Origin: an uncultured Bacteroidia bacterium
GTDB taxonomy: Bacteria > Bacteroidota > Bacteroidia > Bacteroidales > UBA932
Length of the DNA stretch: 64,000 bases
Direction of reading: 5' to 3'
Assembly: GCA_902782225.1 (NCBI GenBank)
Contig: CACZMF010000006.1
Span: forward strand, 37,291 to 101,290
Position numbers and translations under genes: made by a program
Notes under the pieces: generated by a model
The model's database searches: none
Told to the model about the DNA's origin: nothing
Seen by the model: only the letters and a program-made list of their open reading frames with translations
Part shown: positions 25,655 to 33,963 of the stretch, one piece after another
Layout: the number at the start of each line of letters is the position of its first letter
Position numbering within the stretch: the stretch's first letter is position 1

Positions 25655-26032
25655 TTACTTGGTCGCCTTCTTCTTGTTGGCAACGGTCTTCTTCTTGCCC
25701 TTCCTGGTGCGGGCGTTGTTCTTGGTGCTCTGTCCGCGGACAGGGAGACCTGCGCGGTGACGGATACCACGGTAGCAACCGATATCCATGAGACGCTTGA
25801 TGTCCATCTGGACAGAAGAGCGGAGCTCACCCTCGATCTTGTACTCTTCGTTGATCTCGGTACGGATCTTGGCAATCTGTTCGTCGTTCCAGTCACCCAC
25901 TTTGATGGTTCTATCGATACCGCACTTGTCAAGAATCTTCCTGGCGGAGCTGCGGCCGATACCGAAGATATAGGTCAGACCTATTTCTCCTTGTTTGTTG
26001 TTAGGTAAATCAACACCGGCTATACGTGCCAT
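25655..26032 (-). CDS. rpsM: 30S ribosomal protein S13
   Basis: 125 residues ([54 protein letters not shown], with a basic tail). It is a small-subunit head protein contacting tRNA and L5. It follows rpmJ as in the usual alpha operon. Confidence 0.97.
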   Translation of the reverse strand: MARIAGVDLPNNKQGEIGLTYIFGIGRSSARKILDKCGIDRTIKVGDWNDEQIAKIRTEINEEYKIEGELRSSVQMDIKRLMDIGCYRGIRHRAGLPVRGQSTKNNARTRKGKKKTVANKKKATK

Positions 26033-26063
26033 AATTATACTTTACTTAATTAGTTACTGAATA

Positions 26064-26180
26064 TTATCCCTGACGCATCTTGAACTTGGGGTTCTTCTTG
26101 CAGATCACGTACAGACGGCCCTTGCGGCGGACTATCTTGCAATCCTCGCTGCGCTTTTTGATGGATGTTTTGACTTTCAT
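26064..26180 (-). CDS. rpmJ: 50S ribosomal protein L36
   Basis: 38 residues, too short for most ORF cut-offs. The reading is [20 protein letters not shown] then [18 protein letters not shown], clear L36. The first zinc position is Cys14 (EDCK) and another is in VICKK; the usual full C-C-C-H set is incomplete (no CxxC), so this is probably the zinc-free form. It lies between infA and rpsM. Confidence 0.95.
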   Translation of the reverse strand: MKVKTSIKKRSEDCKIVRRKGRLYVICKKNPKFKMRQG

Positions 26181-26192
26181 ATCGTGAATTTT

Positions 26193-26411
26193 TTATTTGT
26201 ATCTGAAAGATATTCTGCCTTTGGTCAAATCATAAGGTGAAATTTCAACCCGTACCCTGTCGCCGAGAAGAATGTGGATAAAGTTCATGCGCATCTTGCC
26301 CGAAATGTTGCAGAGCAGGACGTGACCGTTCTCAAGTTCGACTTTGAACATCGCATTGGGAAGGGTCTCGATGACCTTTCCATCTTGTTCTATAGCTACC
26401 TGTTTCGACAT
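26193..26411 (-). CDS. infA: Translation initiation factor IF-1
   Basis: 72 residues, single OB-fold ([19 protein letters not shown]-like core; [23 protein letters not shown]). It binds the A site of the 30S subunit during initiation. It sits between map and rpmJ, the standard Bacteroidales order. Confidence 0.97.
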   Translation of the reverse strand: MSKQVAIEQDGKVIETLPNAMFKVELENGHVLLCNISGKMRMNFIHILLGDRVRVEISPYDLTKGRISFRYK

Positions 26412-26423
26412 TAAAAAAACACT

Positions 26424-27203
26424 TTAAAAATTGATCGTGGGATCTTTCTCGATAAAATCGAAGGTCGACAGCTGCTCGGCACGGCCCTTACGGACAACAA
26501 CCGTGAGCTCATAGTGAGCCGATTTTTTATGGTCGGAGGTGTGCACCGCCCAACCGTTGCGGTCGAGGTACACACTTTTCCCGCCCGCATTGATCATGGG
26601 TTCGATGCAAATCACCATTCCGTCCACGAGGTGCGTTCCCTTGCCCCTGCGCCCGTAATTGGGCACGCCGGGCTGCTCGTGCATTTCACGCCCGAGCCCG
26701 TGGCCTTCCAGTTCGCGAACGACTGAAAAACCCAGCGCCTCCACGTACGATTGTACCGCGTATCCGATATCGCCGGTCCGGTTGCCCGCCACAGCAGCTT
26801 CGATTCCCTTGTAGAGGGATGCCTTGGTCGCGTCGAGGAGCCTGCGGGTCTCGGCATCCACTTCCCCGACCGGGAAAGTGTATGCCGAATCACCGTTGTA
26901 GCCCTTGTAGAGCGTGCCACAGTCCACGGAGACCACATCGCCCTCCTTGAGAGCGTAGTCTGAGGGGAAACCGTGCACGACCACGTCGTTGACGGACATG
27001 CAAAGCGCTGCGGGGAAGCCCTCGTAGCCGAGGAAGCTGGGAACGGCACCGTTGTCGCGGATGAACTCGTCGGCGATCTTGTTGAGCTCCTTGGTGGTCA
27101 CACCAGGGGCGACATGCCTGCCGACTTCCGCCAGCGTCCTGGAGACGATAATGGCGTTTTCGCGCAACAGTTCGATTTCTTCCTCGGTCTTGGGCTTAAC
27201 CAT
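26424..27203 (-). CDS. map: Methionine aminopeptidase type I
   Basis: 259 residues from the ATG at 27203; a TTG 18 nt further upstream (27221) is possible but less likely. It removes N-terminal Met. Metal ligands are in the expected order: SVDCGTLYKGYNGDSAYTF (two Asp), GHGLGREMHEQP (His), VICIEPMINAGG (Glu) and SAHYELTVVV (Glu region). It lies between secY and infA in the ribosomal cluster. Confidence 0.96.
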   Translation of the reverse strand: MVKPKTEEEIELLRENAIIVSRTLAEVGRHVAPGVTTKELNKIADEFIRDNGAVPSFLGYEGFPAALCMSVNDVVVHGFPSDYALKEGDVVSVDCGTLYKGYNGDSAYTFPVGEVDAETRRLLDATKASLYKGIEAAVAGNRTGDIGYAVQSYVEALGFSVVRELEGHGLGREMHEQPGVPNYGRRGKGTHLVDGMVICIEPMINAGGKSVYLDRNGWAVHTSDHKKSAHYELTVVVRKGRAEQLSTFDFIEKDPTINF

Positions 27204-27225
27204 CTTGCTTCGTTCTTTCAAAGAT

Positions 27226-28563
27226 CTACATACCTGAACGCCCGCTCAGACGACCGGTCTTCATGAGGCCGTCGTAGTGGCGCATCAGCAAATAACTTTC
27301 AACCTGCTGGAGCGTATCGAGCACGACACCGACGAGGATCAACAGCGAGGTACCGCCGAAGAAGCTGCCGAATGAGTTGTTGACGCCCAGGATGATCGCG
27401 ATCGCAGGAAGAATAGAAATGATGCCGAGGAAAATGGATCCCGGGAGGGTCACTCTCGACATCACCGTATCCAGATACTCCATCGTTTTCTTGCCGGGTT
27501 TCACACCGGGGATGAATCCGCCGTTGCGCTTCATGTCTTCCGACATCATCTGAGGATTCACGGTGACGGCGGTGTAGAAATAGGTGAAGATCACAACGAG
27601 GATGAAGAAAATGAAGTTATACCAGAATCCGGTATAGTTTCCGAGCGTAGCGGCAAGTCCTCTGGTAGCATCCCAGCGGGAGAAAATCAGAGGGAAGAGC
27701 ATGAGAGCCTGTGCGAAGATGATAGGCATGACGCCGGCAGCATTGATCTTCAGGGGGATGTACTGACGGACGCCACCGTACTGACGGTTGCCGACCACTC
27801 TCTTGGCGTACTGCACGGGAACCCGGCGCACTGCCTGCACAAGGGCGATTGCCGCAATGATGACGAAGAACCAGATAACGAACTCGACGATAAGAAGGAG
27901 CATGCCTCCGTTGGTGGTGCTGAGCTTGGCACCGACTTCCGCGACGACTGCGTAAGGCAGACGGGCCACGATACCGATCATGATGATCAGGGAGATACCG
28001 TTGCCGATGCCGCGGTCGGTGATGCGCTCACCGAGCCACATGACGAACATTGAACCGGCCATCAGGATGATGGTGGACACAAGGTTGAACATGAAGTTGC
28101 TCCAGCCGAGGTGCTGGACAGCCACGAAGGCCTGTCCGGGAATCTGGCCGTGGAGAGCTGCCATATAGGCGGGTCCCTGGATGCAGATGATCACGATGGT
28201 GAGCCAACGGGTCATCTGGTTCATCTTCTTGCGTCCGCTTTCGCCTTCCATCTGCATCTTGCGGAAGTAGGGGACGAAGACACCCAGGAGCTGGATGACG
28301 ATGGATGCCGAGATGTACGGCATCACACCCAGTGCAAAGATCGAAGCGTTGCCGAATGCGCCGCCGGAGAACATGTTCAGGAGGCCGACCAGGCCCTCGG
28401 AAGTGCTCTGCTGGAAGCGGGCAAGCATCGAAGGATCGATTCCGGGAAGAACCACGAAGCACCCGAACCTGTAGATAAGCACAAGTATGCAGGTGTAGAC
28501 GATCCTCTTGCGAAGCTCCTCGATCTTGAAGATGTTCTTGATTGTCTCAATAAACTTCTTCAT
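27226..28563 (-). CDS. secY: Preprotein translocase subunit SecY
   Basis: 445 residues with ten membrane helices, the channel of the Sec system. Recognisable segments: RIVYTCILVLIYRFGCFVVL, LPGIDPS (plug side), GVMPYISASIVIQLL, YIPLKINAAGVMPIIFAQAL and GGFIPGVKPGKKTMEYL. It follows rplO by 5 nt in the spc operon. Confidence 0.97.
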   Translation of the reverse strand: MKKFIETIKNIFKIEELRKRIVYTCILVLIYRFGCFVVLPGIDPSMLARFQQSTSEGLVGLLNMFSGGAFGNASIFALGVMPYISASIVIQLLGVFVPYFRKMQMEGESGRKKMNQMTRWLTIVIICIQGPAYMAALHGQIPGQAFVAVQHLGWSNFMFNLVSTIILMAGSMFVMWLGERITDRGIGNGISLIIMIGIVARLPYAVVAEVGAKLSTTNGGMLLLIVEFVIWFFVIIAAIALVQAVRRVPVQYAKRVVGNRQYGGVRQYIPLKINAAGVMPIIFAQALMLFPLIFSRWDATRGLAATLGNYTGFWYNFIFFILVVIFTYFYTAVTVNPQMMSEDMKRNGGFIPGVKPGKKTMEYLDTVMSRVTLPGSIFLGIISILPAIAIILGVNNSFGSFFGGTSLLILVGVVLDTLQQVESYLLMRHYDGLMKTGRLSGRSGM

Positions 28564-28568
28564 TGCTT

Positions 28569-29018
28569 TTATTCGCTTACGACTGCCTTACCACCGGCAG
28601 CCTCGATTTTTGAAACAGCGGATTTGGAGAAAGCGTCGGCGGTGACGGTGACGGCTGCGGTGATCTCACCGTTGCCGAGCACCTTCACGAGGTCGTTCTT
28701 ACCGGCGAGGCCGGCAGCCTTGAAATCCTCGACGCCAAGCTCCTTCACACCGAGACGGGCGGCAAGAGCCTCGACGTCAGCGACATTGACGGCCTTGTAC
28801 TCGACACGGGTGGGGTTCTTGAATCCGAACTTGGGGAGACGACGCTGGATAGGCATCTGACCGCCTTCGAAGCCGATCTTGTGCTCGTAGCCGGCGCGGG
28901 CCTGTGCGCCCTTGGTACCGCGGGTGGCAGTGCCGCCCTTGCCGGAACCCTGACCGCGACCCAGTCTTTTGCTTGTTTTGGTTGCACCAGTTGCAGGTGC
29001 GAGATTCTCAAGTTTCAT
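28569..29018 (-). CDS. rplO: 50S ribosomal protein L15
   Basis: 149 residues from the ATG at 29018 (MKLENLAPATGATKTSKRLG); an in-frame GTG two codons upstream is rejected because the ATG has a strong Shine-Dalgarno. KIGFEGGQMPIQRRLPKFGF is the L15 hallmark. The SD (AAGGAGGA on the minus strand, 29027-29034) overlaps the rpmD stop codon, coupling the two genes. Confidence 0.96.
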   Translation of the reverse strand: MKLENLAPATGATKTSKRLGRGQGSGKGGTATRGTKGAQARAGYEHKIGFEGGQMPIQRRLPKFGFKNPTRVEYKAVNVADVEALAARLGVKELGVEDFKAAGLAGKNDLVKVLGNGEITAAVTVTADAFSKSAVSKIEAAGGKAVVSE

Positions 29019-29026
29019 AATCACGG

Positions 29027-29034
29027 TCCTCCTT
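29027..29034 (-). promoter_or_regulatory. Strong Shine-Dalgarno of rplO
   Basis: AAGGAGGA on the minus strand, 8 nt before the rplO ATG and overlapping the rpmD stop. Such perfect SDs are unusual in Bacteroidota; matching ones occur before rpmD (29223-29229) and rplR (30128-30135). Confidence 0.8.
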
Positions 29035-29215
29035 AGTCAATAACTTCATACTTGACGAGATGGGCGATCTTGGAAAGCATTCCCATGGTCACGGGATTCT
29101 GCTCCACCTCGACGGTCTGGTGCATGCGGCGGATACCGAGGCAGCGAAGGTTGTCCTTCTGGCGCCTGGTCTCACCGTTGCTGCTGATAATCTGTGTAAT
29201 TCTGAGCTTTGCCAT
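29033..29215 (-). CDS. rpmD: 50S ribosomal protein L30
   Basis: 60 residues (MAKLRITQIISSNGETRRQK, LRCLGIRRMHQTVEVEQNP). It is a small L30 between rpsE and rplO. It is preceded by AGGAGGA (minus strand, 29229-29223), 7 nt from the ATG. Confidence 0.96.
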   Translation of the reverse strand: MAKLRITQIISSNGETRRQKDNLRCLGIRRMHQTVEVEQNPVTMGMLSKIAHLVKYEVID

Positions 29216-29227
29216 AATCGTGTCCTC

Positions 29228-29746
29228 CTAGCCGTTAAAAACTTTGTTCATAGCAATGCCACGGAGACCGGCCACGGTATAGGCGTCCCTCATCTGGGTC
29301 AGGGCGCTCACGGTTGCCTTCACGAGGTTGTGAGGGTTGGATGAGCCCTTGGACTTTGCAAGGACGTTCTGGATACCTGCGGACTCGAAGACGGCGCGCA
29401 TAGCACCACCGGCCTTCACACCGGTACCGGGCGCTGCGGGCTTCATGAACACGCGGGAACCACCGAATTTGGCTTCCTGCTCGTGGGGGATGGTGGTGTT
29501 GATGACGGGAATCTTCACGAGATTCTTCTTTGCATCTTCCACGCCCTTTGCGATAGCGGCAGTGACTTCATTTGCCTTTCCGAGACCGTAGCCAACGACT
29601 CCGTTCTCATCGCCGACGACGACGATAGCCGCGAAGCGGAAGTGACGTCCACCCTTGGTCACCTTGGTAACCCTCTGGATGGCAACCAGTCTGTCCTTAA
29701 GTTCAAGGTCAGATGTCTTTACTCTTTTAACGTTTGTATTTGCCAT
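29228..29746 (-). CDS. rpsE: 30S ribosomal protein S5
   Basis: 172 residues. It has the S5 N-terminal domain ([30 protein letters not shown]) and C-terminal domain ([20 protein letters not shown]). It is involved in decoding fidelity and mRNA unwinding. It lies between rplR and rpmD. Confidence 0.97.
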   Translation of the reverse strand: MANTNVKRVKTSDLELKDRLVAIQRVTKVTKGGRHFRFAAIVVVGDENGVVGYGLGKANEVTAAIAKGVEDAKKNLVKIPVINTTIPHEQEAKFGGSRVFMKPAAPGTGVKAGGAMRAVFESAGIQNVLAKSKGSSNPHNLVKATVSALTQMRDAYTVAGLRGIAMNKVFNG

Positions 29747-29757
29747 AGTCTTAGAGA

Positions 29758-30120
29758 TTAGAAAATGAGACCGCCTTCACGGGCTGCGTCTGCCAAACTT
29801 TTAACCCTGCCGTGGAAAAGATATCCGCCACGGTCGAAAGAGATGGTGGTGATACCCTTGGCGAGGGCGCGCTCTGCGATGGCCTTGCCGACCACTGCCG
29901 CGGCCTCGATGCCGGACATTCCCTTGGTCTTCGCTGCGAGCTCCTTGTCGTTGGAAGCGGCAGCCACGAGGGTCTTTCCCTGGAGATCGTCCACGACCTG
30001 CACGTAGATCTGCTTATTGCTGCGGAAAACGACCATACGGGGACGCTCTGCAGTGCCGTTGACGTGCTTGCGGATGCGGTAGTGGATCCTTCTTCTTCTT
30101 TCAATTCTATTGAGTGCCAT
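29758..30120 (-). CDS. rplR: 50S ribosomal protein L18
   Basis: 120 residues ([60 protein letters not shown]). It binds 5S rRNA with L5. It is preceded by a perfect SD AAGGAGGA (minus strand, 30135-30128) 7 nt before the ATG. Confidence 0.97.
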   Translation of the reverse strand: MALNRIERRRRIHYRIRKHVNGTAERPRMVVFRSNKQIYVQVVDDLQGKTLVAAASNDKELAAKTKGMSGIEAAAVVGKAIAERALAKGITTISFDRGGYLFHGRVKSLADAAREGGLIF

Positions 30121-30135
30121 AAATCAATCCTCCTT

Positions 30136-30696
30136 TTATTTTGCGGATGCAGTCTTGCCGGCCTTGCGACGGAGCTGCTCTCCAACGAACTTGATACCCT
30201 TGCCCTTGTACGGCTCCGGACGGCGGAATGAACGCACTTTGGCTGCTACCTGGCCGACCAGCTGCTTGTCGCAGCTCTTCAGGACCAGACGAGGATTTTC
30301 TCCCTTCCTGACATCAGGAATCTCAGCCTTGACCTCATCGGGAAGCATGAGCTGGATTTCGTGGGAATAACCGAGGGAGAAAGTGAGAAGCTGTCCCTGG
30401 ACGGAGACGCGGTAGCCCACGCCGACCAGTTCCTGCTGGGTAGTGAAACCTTCGGACACACCAACGACCATGTTGTGCACCAGGGCGCGGTAGAGACCGT
30501 GCATGCTGCGGTGACGAGGCTGGTCGGTGGGGCGCTCGAACTTGATCTGATTGTCCTCAACGGTGACCTTGATGTCCGGATCTACTTTCTGGCACATCTC
30601 GCCGAGAGGTCCTTTAACCTTCAACACGTTGCCGTCTTCAAGCTTGACGCTGACACCGGACGGAAGGCTTACAGGCAATTTACCAATTCTTGACAT
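30136..30696 (-). CDS. rplF: 50S ribosomal protein L6
   Basis: 186 residues starting at MSRIGKLPVSLPSGV (ATG at 30696); an in-frame upstream start at 30732 would add 12 non-family residues. Two L6 repeats are present, with the closing signature RRPEPYKGKGIKF. It lies between rpsH and rplR. Confidence 0.96.
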   Translation of the reverse strand: MSRIGKLPVSLPSGVSVKLEDGNVLKVKGPLGEMCQKVDPDIKVTVEDNQIKFERPTDQPRHRSMHGLYRALVHNMVVGVSEGFTTQQELVGVGYRVSVQGQLLTFSLGYSHEIQLMLPDEVKAEIPDVRKGENPRLVLKSCDKQLVGQVAAKVRSFRRPEPYKGKGIKFVGEQLRRKAGKTASAK

Positions 30697-30716
30697 TACT
30701 GTACTGTTTTGTTTGA

Positions 30717-31112
30717 TTAATAGACGTAGCAAATGACTTCACCGCCGACGCCGAGCTCCTTGGCTTCCTTGTCGGTGATGATGCCCTTGGACGTGGAAAG
30801 GATGGCGATGCCGAGTCCGTTCAGGACGCGGGGCATGTTCTCCACATCGGTGTACTGACGCAGGCCGGGGCTGGAGATGCGCTCGATCTTCTTGATGGCG
30901 GCAGCCTTGGTCTGGGGATGGTACTTGAGGGCTATTTTGATTGTATTGTAAGGGGTACCTTCAACCACCTTGTAGCTGAGGATGTAGCCCTTCTCACAGA
31001 GTATCTGGGTGATGGCGACCTTCATCTTGGACGAAGGGATCTCCACTACCTTGTTGCCGGCCAGATAGGCGTTGCGAACCCTGGTGAGGTAATCTGCAAT
31101 AGGATCTGTCAT
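30717..31112 (-). CDS. rpsH: 30S ribosomal protein S8
   Basis: 131 residues (MTDPIADYLTRVRNAYLAGN, with the C-terminal STSKGIITDKEAKELGVGGE). It is a central 16S-binding protein and, in Enterobacteria, the repressor of the spc operon; whether it regulates here is not visible. It follows rpsN. Confidence 0.97.
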   Translation of the reverse strand: MTDPIADYLTRVRNAYLAGNKVVEIPSSKMKVAITQILCEKGYILSYKVVEGTPYNTIKIALKYHPQTKAAAIKKIERISSPGLRQYTDVENMPRVLNGLGIAILSTSKGIITDKEAKELGVGGEVICYVY

Positions 31113-31131
31113 ATCGTTGAATTTTTAATTT

Positions 31132-31401
31132 TTACCAACTTGCCTTCTTGACGCCCGGGATAAGGCCGTTGCTGGCCATCTCACGGAACTGAATACGGCT
31201 GAGGCCGAATGCCCTCATGTAGCCCTTCGGACGGCCGGTGAGGGAGCAACGGTTGTGGAGACGGACGGGGGAAGCGTTCTTGGGGAGCTTGTCGAGTGCA
31301 GCCCAGTCACCGGCTTCCTTGAGTGCCTTTCTCTTTTCTGCGTACTTAGCAACCAGTTTCGCGCGCTTGACTTCGCGGGCTTTCATTGATTCTTTTGCCA
31401 T
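31132..31401 (-). CDS. rpsN: 30S ribosomal protein S14 (zinc-free form)
   Basis: 89 residues with the [20 protein letters not shown] core. The CxxC pairs of the short zinc form are absent, so this is the long, Cys-minus type. It lies between rplE and rpsH. Confidence 0.97.
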   Translation of the reverse strand: MAKESMKAREVKRAKLVAKYAEKRKALKEAGDWAALDKLPKNASPVRLHNRCSLTGRPKGYMRAFGLSRIQFREMASNGLIPGVKKASW

Positions 31402-31407
31402 AGTATC

Positions 31408-32004
31408 TTATTTGTTATGTTTCTTGAAAGGCAGACCGAACGCGACGAGAAGAGCGTGGCACTCCTCATCGGTGCGGGCCGTCGTCACGAAAGTAATCTC
31501 GAGGCCGTGTATACGGGGGTTCTTGTCGATGTCGATCTCAGGGAAGATGATCTGCTCCTTGAGTCCGAGGGTGTAGTTGCCCTGGCCGTCCATCTTCTCG
31601 GCGATGCCGTTGAAGTCGCGGATACGCGGGAGAGCCACACGGATGAGCTTCTCGAGAAATTCATACATTTTGACGTTGCGCAGGGTCACTTTGGTTCCGA
31701 TGGGCATGCCCTTACGGAGCTTGAAGTTGGAAACGTCTTTGCGGGAAGAGGTGATGAGAGCCTTCTGGCCGGTAATGAGCGCGAGCTCCTCGGCGGCTTC
31801 CTCCACGACCTTGCGGTCCTGGGTGCCCTGGCCGACACCTTCGTTGATGGTGATCTTCACAAGCTTGGGAACCTGCATGACGGTGGTGTAGCTGAACTGC
31901 TTCATCAGCTTGTCGATGATCTCCTCCTTGTAAACTTTCTTGAGGGTAGGAACATATCCCTGAGGCAGAGCCTGAACCTCAACTTCTTTTGCTTTCTTTG
32001 CCAT
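31408..32004 (-). CDS. rplE: 50S ribosomal protein L5
   Basis: 198 residues. The first roughly 15 residues (AKKAKEVEVQALPQ) are an extension before the canonical YKEEIIDKLMKQF. Other signatures are VPKLVKITINEGVGQ, GQKALITSSRKDVSNFKLRK and GLEITFVTTARTDEE. It binds 5S rRNA and contacts P-site tRNA. It lies between rplX and rpsN. Confidence 0.97.
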   Translation of the reverse strand: MAKKAKEVEVQALPQGYVPTLKKVYKEEIIDKLMKQFSYTTVMQVPKLVKITINEGVGQGTQDRKVVEEAAEELALITGQKALITSSRKDVSNFKLRKGMPIGTKVTLRNVKMYEFLEKLIRVALPRIRDFNGIAEKMDGQGNYTLGLKEQIIFPEIDIDKNPRIHGLEITFVTTARTDEECHALLVAFGLPFKKHNK

Positions 32005-32006
32005 AA

Positions 32007-32318
32007 TTACTTGATCTCCTCTCCGGATTTTTTAGCGATACGGACTTTCTTGTCGCCCTCTACCTTGAAACCAACGCGAGTGGGCTTGCCGCTCTTGGGA
32101 TCGATGAGGTTGAGATTGGATATGTGAATGGGGGCTTCCTTCTTGATGATGCCACCCTGAGGCTGCTTGGCGTTCGGTTTGGTGTGCTTGCTGACCATAT
32201 TGACGCCTTCCACGATAGCGCGATCCTTTGCGGGATCGACGGAGAGGACCTTACCGGTCTTACCTTTGTCGTTACCGGCATTGACATACACGGTGTCGCC
32301 TTTCTTGATTCTGTTCAT
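32007..32318 (-). CDS. rplX: 50S ribosomal protein L24
   Basis: 103 residues with a KOW motif ([20 protein letters not shown]) and the L24 centre [19 protein letters not shown]. It is an assembly initiator of the large subunit, located between rplN and rplE. Confidence 0.97.
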   Translation of the reverse strand: MNRIKKGDTVYVNAGNDKGKTGKVLSVDPAKDRAIVEGVNMVSKHTKPNAKQPQGGIIKKEAPIHISNLNLIDPKSGKPTRVGFKVEGDKKVRIAKKSGEEIK

Positions 32319-32330
32319 AATGCTTAAGTA

Positions 32331-32696
32331 TTAAAGGACCTCCGGTGCCAGTGAAACGATTTTCATATAGTTCTCGCGAAGCTCCCTGGCCACGGGGCCG
32401 AAGATACGGGTGCCGCGAAGTTCGCCTGCATTGTTGAGAAGAACGCAAGCGTTGTCGTCGAAGCGGATGTAGGAACCGTCGGCGCGACGGATTTCCTTCT
32501 TGGTGCGCACGACGACAGCCCTCGACACGGTGCCTTTCTTGGCGTCCGAACCGGGGATGGCGCTCTTGATGGTGACGACGATCCTGTCGCCGACCGTGGC
32601 ATAACGGTGGTTGGTACCGCCAAGCACGCGGATGCAAAGGACTTCCTTAGCTCCGGAGTTGTCGGCCACCTGTAAACGTGTTTCCTGCTGTATCAT
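32331..32696 (-). CDS. rplN: 50S ribosomal protein L14
   Basis: 121 residues ([57 protein letters not shown]). It forms an intersubunit bridge. It lies between rpsQ and rplX, with a 2-nt gap to rpsQ. Confidence 0.97.
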   Translation of the reverse strand: MIQQETRLQVADNSGAKEVLCIRVLGGTNHRYATVGDRIVVTIKSAIPGSDAKKGTVSRAVVVRTKKEIRRADGSYIRFDDNACVLLNNAGELRGTRIFGPVARELRENYMKIVSLAPEVL

Positions 32697-32698
32697 AA

Positions 32699-32953
32699 CT
32701 ACTTAGCTTTTTCTACGATTTCAACTAATCTCCAGTTCTTGGTCTTGCTCAGCGGGCGGGTTTCCATAATGCGGACGGTATCACCTTCACCGCACTCGTT
32801 CTTTTCGTCCTGTGCCACGAACTTGGTGGTCTTCTTGACAAACTTGCCATAAAGGGGGTGCTTCTCCTTGCGCTCGACGGCCACGACAATGGTCTTGTCC
32901 ATCTTGCTGCTGACCACTATTCCTATTCTTTCCTTACGAAGATTTCTTTCCAT
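32699..32953 (-). CDS. rpsQ: 30S ribosomal protein S17
   Basis: 84 residues, OB-fold ([30 protein letters not shown]-like MET form [20 protein letters not shown]). It is a primary 16S-binding protein, between rpmC and rplN. Confidence 0.97.
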   Translation of the reverse strand: MERNLRKERIGIVVSSKMDKTIVVAVERKEKHPLYGKFVKKTTKFVAQDEKNECGEGDTVRIMETRPLSKTKNWRLVEIVEKAK

Positions 32954-32965
32954 AAAGCCTCTGAT

Positions 32966-33160
32966 TTAGTTCTGTTTTTCTTTTTCAGCGAGGATAGTGA
33001 TCATAAGAGCGATATCCTTTCTGGTCTTCTTGAATTTGGATGTGTCTTCCAACGGAGAAATGGCGTGATTGATCTTCATTGTGTCGAGATTGCTCTTCTC
33101 GATTGCGATTCGGTCGCGCAGGTCTGCTACAGACATTTCGCGTGCTTCTGCTGCTTTCAT
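32966..33160 (-). CDS. rpmC: 50S ribosomal protein L29
   Basis: 64 residues, two-helix protein near the nascent-chain exit (MKAAEAREMSVADLRDRIAI, LMITILAEKEKQN). It lies between rplP and rpsQ. Confidence 0.96.
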   Translation of the reverse strand: MKAAEAREMSVADLRDRIAIEKSNLDTMKINHAISPLEDTSKFKKTRKDIALMITILAEKEKQN

Positions 33161-33178
33161 TTTCTTTTCTCCATTAAA

Positions 33179-33598
33179 TTATTCGACATAATCCCTGCGA
33201 ACGACGAACTTGGTCGCGATGGGGAGCTTGTTGGCACCGAGGCGCATTGCCTCTTTTGCAGTCTCCAGGGACACGCCCTCAGCCTCGAAGATGATGCGGC
33301 CGGGAGTGATGGGAGCCACGAATGCATAGGGATCACCCTTACCTTTACCCATACGGGTGTCGAGAGGCTTCTTGGTGATAGGCTTCACAGGGAAGACCCT
33401 GATCCAGATCTGACCTTCACGGTTCATCCTACGGGAGATAGCCTGACGGGCGGCCTCGATCTGCTGTGCAGTGAGCCAACAATTTTCAAGGGTCTTGATA
33501 CCGAAGGAACCGAAAGCGAGCTGGTTGCCCCTCTGGGCGTTGCCCTTCATGCGGTTCTTCTGTTCCCTTCTAAATTTTGTTCTCTTAGGTTGTAACAT
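33179..33598 (-). CDS. rplP: 50S ribosomal protein L16, first gene of the split cluster
   Basis: 139 residues ([55 protein letters not shown]). It organises the A-site region of 23S rRNA. rpsC is normally immediately upstream; here there is none, only 365 nt of non-coding DNA with a promoter reading into rplP. It is therefore the first gene of this transcription unit, which runs to rplQ. Confidence 0.97.
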   Translation of the reverse strand: MLQPKRTKFRREQKNRMKGNAQRGNQLAFGSFGIKTLENCWLTAQQIEAARQAISRRMNREGQIWIRVFPVKPITKKPLDTRMGKGKGDPYAFVAPITPGRIIFEAEGVSLETAKEAMRLGANKLPIATKFVVRRDYVE

Positions 33599-33688
33599 TG
33601 TTGTATTACTTTAAAAAATAATTATCGTAAAACCCTAAATACTTGATTCTCAGCAGGATAGCCCACAAAGAGCCAAAATTTGGGACTG

Positions 33689-33718
33689 CAAAGTTAGTAA
33701 AAATTCTGCAAACCGCAA
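33689..33718 (-). promoter_or_regulatory. Promoter of the rplP-rplQ operon
   Basis: Minus strand: TTG (33718-33716), a 19-nt spacer, TAACTTTG (33696-33689), a full Bacteroidota match. It predicts a leader of about 80 nt before rplP. The rest of 33599-33963 is AT-rich with no gene; it also holds a plus-strand TAACTTTG at 33767 and the hairpin at 33887. Confidence 0.8.
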
Positions 33719-33886
33719 GACTTTTTCAATATTTTTTTGAATATTTTCGACGCGGAATTTTTCAGCTAACTTTGCGTTTTTCGGACACTTACGACATCCC
33801 GCATTATTTTTCTTCCAACATTTTCGACACGGCCTCACCCAGTTGCAGCGTTTTCACTAAACTACTGAATATCAAGCAAAGACGAA

Positions 33887-33916
33887 TCTCCTATGCGCCA
33901 AACGGAGCATAGGAGA
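33887..33916 (-). terminator. Hairpin with conserved loop, 3' of the DUF4270 gene
   Basis: A perfect 10-bp stem (33887-33896 with 33907-33916) closes a loop that reads tccgtttggc on the minus strand, identical to the loop at 743-752. The stem differs from the first copy by one compensated base pair (G-C to A-T). It lies 47 nt after the DUF4270 stop and has the same orientation relative to the upstream gene as the first copy. Confidence 0.6.
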
Positions 33917-33963
33917 CACAGAACACGTTGATTATCAGCCGTTTGCCAAAAACGGAAGATGGT

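Noticed and set aside
33767-33774. Plus-strand TAACTTTG box that could start an RNA through the 33887 hairpin
   Set aside because: The -33 region is TTTT rather than TTTG, there is no U-tract terminator, and the hairpin is better explained as the 3' element of the minus-strand DUF4270 gene.
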